From: Margaritifera margaritifera
Taxonomy: Eukaryota; Mollusca; Bivalvia; Unionida; Margaritiferidae
Assembly (NCBI GenBank): GCA_029931535.1
Contig: JAQPZY010001521.1
Span: forward strand, 3,057,501-3,121,500
Reading direction: 5' to 3'
DNA: 64,000 bases
The translations under genes were made by a program, and so were the position numbers. Every line of letters begins with the position of its first letter. Positions within the stretch are counted from its first letter, which is position 1. Positions 58,293 through 64,000 of the stretch are shown in pieces. The notes beneath the pieces were generated by a model. It was not told the origin of the DNA. It saw only the letters and a program-made list of their open reading frames with translations, and made no database searches.

Positions 58293-58438
58293 TTGCTTGA
58301 TATGAGTGAATAATGGATATATTTGTTCTCGTGGGTGAAAAACTTAAGTATTTTCACTTGTGGCTTTGCCTCTCATGAAAATACTGAGTTTTTCACCCTC
58401 TTGATGAAATATATCTGTATTCACTCATTTCAAGCACA
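58293..58438. repeat. Hairpin related to 25.83-25.96 kb
   Basis: Inverted arms TGCTTGATATGAGTGAATA and TATTCACTCATTTCAAGCA with an inner pair around TATTTTCACTTGTGGCTTTG. The shared GGCTTTGCC loop marks a foldback family. Confidence 0.85.
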
Positions 58439-58463
58439 TATCCTCTCTGTGTATACATAGAGT

Positions 58464-58591
58464 TACCATAGATACTCACATATAAGTCAGATCCAACTGC
58501 AAACTGCATAGACCCAGATCACATTATGTGATGGCAGATCAGGGTCTATATTATTTGCATTTGGACCTGACTTATATGTGAGTATATGGTA
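58464..58591. mobile_element. Hairpin MITE copy 8 (short form)
   Basis: TACCATAGATACTC to GAGTATATGGTA, 128 bp, one hairpin with its loop region deleted. Confidence 0.9.
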
Positions 58592-59055
58592 GGTGGATCA
58601 GATTGTATTGGTTCTATGTGTTTTTATGCAAGAGCCCATGCTTGTGTCTCATTGAATTGGTGGGAAAGAAAAGATACAAAACTAATTAGAAAACAACTCA
58701 CATACATGCTAGAATCAAAATATAATTTATAGTTTCTGAACAAAAATAAATTTAAATGAAATTGTTACCTTGATGTTCTTAGAGCTCTTTTTCTCGGAAG
58801 ATTGCCAAATTATGTTACTGCATTTTTTTTTTATTCCTGTAATTGGGTCCTGGATAATGCATCAGAATTACTGTGGCTTCTCACATCACCAGATCATGGT
58901 TTGATCCTCGGTTATAGCATGTGCCAAGATAAGTGGTTACCCTTCTGTACACCAATTAAATGACCTTGCCAATATTGGATCCATCAAGAATATGTGGTAA
59001 TGTACACACAAAGTAAAATAACCAAAGTTTACATTTTTATAAATCTGTGTTGCAG

Positions 59056-59207
59056 GTTGAATAATGTCCTGATCAATTCTACCATGATATCCTTGAAGAC
59101 TTACTCAGATGTGGATTGCACATCTCTACAAATCAGAGAGGCCTTGGTGAACCAGACACACTTCCTTTCTGACACTGCAAACATTACAGACATTTCAAGA
59201 TGCATGG
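59056..59207 (+). CDS. Exon 14, module 6 b-half with serine in place of C4
   Basis: The acceptor is tgtgttgcag and the donor ATGG|GTAATT; 152 bp, phase 2 to 1. It reads L-N-N-V-L-I-N-S-T: eight residues after C3 there is serine instead of C4. C5 (V-D-C-T) follows at the usual twelve residues and C6 (S-R-C-M) after 27 more. Three sequons are present (N-S-T, N-Q-T, N-I-T), the first overlapping the lost C4 position. Otherwise the exon fits the b pattern. Confidence 0.85.
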
Positions 59208-59559
59208 GTAATTGCCAGCTTCAATAACCTGATAATTTTAAAGTCCTCATTTCTTGCAATGAGAGCTGTATATTTTTGTTATTCTATATTGACTTCCAGA
59301 TTTAGTCTGTACTGCCACCCACATCTAGCATACATGTGAACCTTCCAGCCGGGAGGGTTTTCCTCCCAAGATGAGGGATATCTCCCATCCCTACCATCAT
59401 TCACTGAAATCCTCTGCATACACAAAATTATTATTGACCAAATTAATTTTTTCCATTTTTTTCATGCCTTGCTTCCAGTGTAGTATATTTACGATAATGC
59501 TCATGTGATCACATGACTGTGAACTGGCTTAAAGCAGCACAAAACAATTTAGTTGCTAA

Positions 59560-59950
59560 TTTCAAACAGCATAAAACAATTAACATCCCTTTGATTCTGT
59601 CAGCAGGGTAGGTTGGTCTCAGTGTTTGAAGTTTGTTGACATGGATTATACTTTGTGTGATCAGAAGTAATTCCAAAAGGATTAAAGACATAAATTGATT
59701 ATGGTTGGATTGCTAAAGAGCTCAATCAGCATAAAACATTTAACATTACTTTGATTCTCTCTGCAGGGTAGGTTCTGCTTCGGTGCTTAAAGTTGTCTAG
59801 ATGGATTAGAGAAAATACTATATGTGATCAAATGTAATTCAGACAGGATTAAAGATGTTGACTGATTATGGTTGGATTACTAAAGAGCTTAAGTAGCATA
59901 AAACAGGGTCAGTTTGGCTTCGGTGTTTTAATTTGTTGAGATTTCTAAGC
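59560..59950. repeat. About 160-bp tandem repeat (2-3 copies)
   Basis: Recurring GCATAAAACAATTAACAT, CAGCAGGGTAGGTT, ATTATGGTTGGATT and CTAAAGAGCT. Confidence 0.85.
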
Positions 59951-60029
59951 ATGCATTATCTCCCAATCCTTAAATGCCAAAATCTAAGCAACCGAAATAT
60001 CACCCGAAATTTATTTGACACTATTTGCC

Positions 60030-60250
60030 AACTTTATACCTGAATGTAATCTCCCATTTATGGTAGCAGATCAATTTTTCGGATCTAGTCAAAATAATGT
60101 TCCTTGACTTGGAAATCACACAAAAGTTCTCTTATAAACTAATGAAAACTACTCACATGGTGACCCAAGTTTTGTGTCCTCATTGGGATAAGAAAGTGGA
60201 AGACATGTGCTGCAATGAAAAATTTGCTATTCTCATTGAAAATCCTCCCT
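60030..60250 (+). pseudogene. Central fragment of a hAT transposase
   Basis: N-L-P-F-M-V-A-D-Q-F-F overlaps the end of the protein fragment at 52.7-53.09 kb (L-P-F-S-V-A-D-H-F), and after a frameshift it continues T-Q-K-F-S-Y-K-L-M-K-T-T-H, then L-C-P-H-W-D-K-K-V-E-D-M-C and N-E-K-F-A-I-L-I, the segment that leads to the catalytic D in this family. No hATC follows. Confidence 0.75.
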
Positions 60251-60979
60251 CTTTTAAAGTCAAAACTCTTGAGCAAAGTTTACAAATCTTCCGATTTGTC
60301 CTAAGCTGACTTCTCTGTTTTGTCACGTGTATGATTTAGAGAAAACTGGAGACGATTTTTTCCCTAAGATTACCTAGCCAAAGTTTCAATAAACATCTCA
60401 AATTTAGGTTTTCGAATGTTTTTCTTATTGCTTGTTTAACAACAATTACTTTTTCAATAAATATTCTACAGGTGTCAAGGATTACAATGCAATCATAAGA
60501 TCTTGATTCTCTTGGAAACGCCTTCTTTTATCCTTGAGGAACATTTAAAGATTTGTTCAACTTTGAGCAATTCCTCAACTCTTTTTGTTACCAATAAAAA
60601 GATTCTCAGATGTACAGTTTCTAAACTTAAAAACTTTTTTTGGCTTATTGTTTTATAAAAATCACCATATTGTTCAAAGTATCATATGCAAGATAATCTG
60701 GGCAGAATCATAAGATCCTTATGCTTATGGTATTGTCTTGTTTCTGTCATGTATTATGCATTTTGTGTGGATATTTATGAATTGCCCTTTAGTGGACATT
60801 TGCTACTTTCAGCTTCTTTTAAAAAAATGTTATGATAAAATTTAATCCATATTTTACCAAGAGCATCCTGGTGTCAATACTGTTTTAGTTTTTATGAATA
60901 ATGAAAATATGCTTTTGAATACGGCAATCACTGATCCCAAAACCTTAACATAAGTCCTCAAGAACTTGTTTACCATAAT

Positions 60980-62715
60980 CACGGTAAGTCTTGGGACACT
61001 ATAAGTCTTGGACACCCTTAATTATTTTAAAAAGTAATTTTTTATGACCTATAAAAGTTGGGATACGAAGTTAAAGCAGTTTTTTCATGTACTAATAGTC
61101 TTGGGACACCTAAAACATTTTTTTTTCTACTGATCGATCAGTGTATTTTATTGATCATAACCTCATGTAAAATAAACATGACTTTGTGGTTGTTAAGGGA
61201 CTCTCATTATGAATTATTATGTGGAAATGCTATACATTATTATATTTTGTTTGAATATATTTATTTTTTCTGTTTTCATATTATATCTACCGAATTCAAA
61301 TATGTATAATTTAATCAGATGATGACAAGAATTGAGCATTAGCGGTATGTTATACCCGTTCAACAGTAACTTTTCCCTTTTGTGCTCTAGTTTACTTATT
61401 GTCAGTTTATGCATTATTGCATTAAAGTTGTTAAAAGTCATCTGTAATTATGGGGGGTTTTGCCCTGAAAATGGAAATACCTAACTCATTAAAATGTGAT
61501 ACCAGTATGACAACAATGAAAACAGTGTTTATTTCAACTCCCGCATTTATTGCGCGCATGTTTACATCATGGCGTCACCGCATGTACATTGAAGATTTTA
61601 CTTGTGCTGAATAAAGTACATACTTTGGATTCGAATCATAGGCACAACTGCACTAAACTTAAATAATATCTCTAAAATACGATAAAGAAGTTTCAGAAAT
61701 AATGCTTTAAGATAAAAACTCCGTGGTAGTTTGCTTTGATGTAAGCGACCTTATATAAGTACCTGTTTACTCAGCCACGGTAATCATGCTAATATTACGG
61801 TAATTACACATCAAAGTGCCGGCATTGCCACCAGACAACATTTTATCTTTACCCAAGCCAATTTCAGGGTTCAAACAATTAACTGGCCTGGATTGCTGTC
61901 GGAAAACAAAAGACATCTGCCAATTATAAACAAAAGAGACACCAAAACAACTGGCTTGCCAAAATCAAAAGTGGACTGAATAATGTGTGGAAAATTACGA
62001 TTTTGTGATGTCAAAACACAAAACTAAAATGGATCGATGATGATCTTAATCGATCTATATTCAGAATTTTAACATATATTACAATCATTCTTTCATGAAT
62101 ATATGACAGTTATGTGAATTTATGCTGGTTATATACTTTATATAATTAAACATGTGTGCCTTTTCATATAGTTTACATCACTTTGTAGGATCGCTTATAC
62201 CACTGAAAAACAGTAACTATTGTGCATGTGAATTCAAATAAATGAAACAGCAATGAATGTCTAGCTGAAATGTAATATGGAATAATGTGTTTTGGTAAAA
62301 ATGATGAATAAAGCAAAATCTGCATCTAATATTTTTGGGAATAAACAAGGATATAAATGACGTAAAGCACGATTTGTACCGTGTAAGTACTGTACACTAT
62401 AGTACAGGTCTCCTGGTAAACTCTAAGCAGCCCGTGAATTATGAAGTCTTTATTTACCTTTATTTTAGGTCATGTTGGAGAAATCAGAAAATATGCAAAT
62501 GTAAAATAATAACATAAAACAATCATAGTAGTTTATAACAGTTTATTGACATGGTAATTGAACGAGCTGGTCATTGCTGTGTGACGTATGGTGATCTTCC
62601 CAATTTTGTCTTTACATTTTTTTGTGTCTACAAGTTTTGGATTTTACATGCACATAAGTCTTGGGACATGAAAAAAATAATAATTATTATTTTTTCGTGT
62701 CCCAAGACTTACCGT
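60980..62715. mobile_element. 1.7 kb element with ACGGTAAGTCTTGGGACAC ends
   Basis: The left end ACGGTAAGTCTTGGGACAC and the right end GTGTCCCAAGACTTACCGT are near-perfect inverses; extra AAGTCTTGGGACA motifs lie inside both ends (61.00, 61.10, 62.65 kb). The right end forms a hairpin over AATAATAATTATTATT. No transposase was recognised; the class is uncertain. Confidence 0.8.
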
Positions 62716-63001
62716 CATTACGTTACTCATTTTTTTTCCAAATGTTATGCCCCCCCCGAAAATAACATTTTGCTCTATCAAATCTATAGCAATTAAAGAA
62801 CTTACTATAGATTCATTTGATCAGAATTTGATATTTTAACTGAAAGCAACATATATAATTCCTTACAAAAAACTGAACAATAGTTATTGAGGTTATATCA
62901 GGTAATGGTACCAAATAATACTATATATCAGGTAATGTTACCAAATAATACTAGATATTTAAACAGGACTTTTCAGAAATTTCTGCCATCTTTATTACTG
63001 C

Positions 63002-63222
63002 TACCATATATACTAGCGTATAAGCTCGGTCCAAATGCAAACAACATAGACCCTGATCTGACATCGCATAATGTGCCAGCAGATCAGGGTCTATGTTGTT
63101 TGTTCTGCTGATTAGTCCTTACAAACTGCATAGACCCAGATTTGCCGGCACATTATGCGATGGCAGATCTGGGTCTATGCATTTTGCAGTTGGTATCGGC
63201 TTATATGTGAGTATAGACAGTA
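63002..63222. mobile_element. Hairpin MITE copy 9
   Basis: TACCATATATACTAGCG to GAGTATAGACAGTA, two hairpins, ending about 110 bp before the acceptor of exon 15. Confidence 0.92.
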
Positions 63223-63335
63223 AGTCTTTTCTGATTCTTTCATCTCAATCATTTTCAGTGTCCCTGACAATGTATCACTCTATCACTCTCACAATTATGA
63301 AAATATTATTGCATGATCTCCATGTTTTCATCTAG

Positions 63336-63426
63336 GTACTGATGCATGCAGCGATCCACTTTTGAATGTGTGTGAAGACATGAAGAACTGTGTTGGCTTG
63401 ACATATGATCTTTTGCAGGATTGCAC
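63336..63426 (+). CDS. Exon 15, module 7 a-half (short, four cysteines)
   Basis: The acceptor is ttttcatctag and the donor TGCAC|GTAAGT; 91 bp, phase 1 to 2. It encodes T-D-A-C-S, then N-V-C-E, K-N-C-V and finally Q-D-C before a split threonine codon. With four closely spaced cysteines and the shortest length of any a-exon it departs from the C1-C2-C3 pattern, but it still ends one codon after a cysteine like all the others. It may begin a different terminal module. Confidence 0.82.
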
Positions 63427-63842
63427 GTAAGTACTTGTACTTTGCAGTCACTGGACTTTTGAATTAAAAGTTAGTTGGTAACTAGTTTTCTGTCAGTTAT
63501 TTGTTCGGTCTGATAACCCTATTGGACAGTTTTTATGTCAGTACAATTAACCTCAGAACATGCTGTATAATACCTATACTGTATGCATTGTTCAATAGGT
63601 TAATATTGATTGAAGATCTAAAGAAATATTTTAAATGATTTAAAATATGTCAAAAAGGCAGGTTTGTCCTGGTTTGCATTACTGGCATATTTTTCACTAT
63701 AGTGAATAATCTACATTATTGACTGCAACTTTTAATCACAGAAAACCAAATACTTTCCTGGCAGGTCATAGTTTTATTTTTGTTTTCTTCTAATTTGCAA
63801 TGAATTCTGTAAATTGCATCACTACTGCTGGTATGTGTTCAG

Positions 63843-64000
63843 CATCAACTTCCAGTTAAAAGTCTCCACCCACTCCTTTCCAGAATTGTTTGAAGAAAAG
63901 AGGGACTTTGAGGATGTGATACTTCTGGTACATCCACGGTTTTTCCCACAGCATTACCAAAAGAAATGTCAAATTTTGGGATATGATTGCAAGGGGTTTA
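63843..64000 (+). CDS. Exon 16 (b-type start; runs off the window)
   Basis: The acceptor is tatgtgttcag; the first base completes a threonine codon (phase 2). The reading I-N-F-Q-L-K-V-S-T-H-S-F has serine exactly eight residues after the last cysteine of exon 15, so C4 is replaced as in module 6. The frame stays open to the end of the window and includes two later cysteines (K-K-C-Q, Y-D-C-K). No clear donor is visible before the edge, so the true 3' end is unknown. The region after the first 20 residues is not obviously repeat-like. Confidence 0.65.

Larger units (their letters stand above)
70..64000 (+). other. Gene span: multi-exon gene for a repetitive six-cysteine extracellular protein (partial)
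   Basis: Sixteen exons on the + strand join with continuous reading phase and no stop, giving about 743 codons (about 3.5% of the window); introns run from about 290 bp to 11 kb. From the third exon, a-exons (phase 1 in, 2 out) alternate with b-exons (2 in, 1 out), each pair giving a module of roughly 70-100 residues with up to six cysteines. Twelve N-x-S/T sequons lie in the assembled protein, several overlapping the sixth cysteine (N-C-T/S), so it is probably secreted or an ectodomain. No signal peptide, transmembrane segment, start or stop is in the window, so the gene continues past at least the right edge. I do not recognise the family. Seen: splice sites, phase and cysteine pattern. Inferred: that all exons belong to one transcript. 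Confidence 0.8.

Overview
The window is intronic, AT-rich animal DNA. It shows no bacterial gene layout, no rRNA and no stand-alone tRNA. The repeat content suggests a marine invertebrate, probably a mollusc: arrays of a 120-140 bp unit, a tRNA-derived SINE, DIRS-type retroelements, Tigger/pogo and hAT transposons, and a hairpin-bearing MITE present about ten times. The bivalve or gastropod assignment is an inference from repeat style. No species-diagnostic gene is present.

One protein-coding gene runs on the + strand across the whole window and continues past the right edge (probably also the left). I assembled 16 short exons by joining splice sites and reading phase: 70-201, 763-951, 2364-2466, 2760-2914, 4534-4675, 15087-15208, 21493-21622, 23327-23496, 31304-31421, 39120-39268, 41218-41362, 46182-46330, 57354-57477, 59056-59207, 63336-63426 and 63843-64000+. 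From the third exon on they alternate strictly between an 'a' exon (phase 1 in, phase 2 out) and a 'b' exon (phase 2 in, phase 1 out). Each a+b pair encodes one module with six cysteines. The C3-C4 spacing is always eight residues and the intron always lies in the codon after C3. The visible coding part is about 743 codons, rich in N-glycosylation sequons, so the protein is probably secreted or an ectodomain. I do not recognise the family.

The introns hold nearly everything else. Left (5-10 kb): a 4.6 kb element whose ends are packed with CACGTG/CACATG palindromes. 10.4-12.6 kb: a 2.2 kb Tigger copy. 12.9-13.6 kb: two different 36-bp minisatellites side by side. 17-20.5 kb: hAT fragments, including a tandemly duplicated C-terminal domain. 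21.8-23.1 kb: a composite minisatellite. 28-34 kb: MITEs, a SINE with a perfect 12-bp target duplication, a 59-bp insert with a telomere-like motif, and a larger element sharing the MITE termini. 35.5-37.5 kb: a decayed DIRS reverse transcriptase/RNase H region. 42.8-44 kb: a DIRS-type tyrosine recombinase fragment cut by a MITE. 51.4-56.3 kb: an inverted second Tigger copy that contains a hAT and another Tigger, itself containing a 101-bp foldback MITE with 9-bp target duplications.

The most unusual signals concern the gene. The end of one exon with its splice donor has been amplified about ten times in the following intron, and the start of another exon with its acceptor has been triplicated. 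Two of the 15 inferred introns use GC donors. The loss pattern of cysteines suggests a C2-C4 disulfide.
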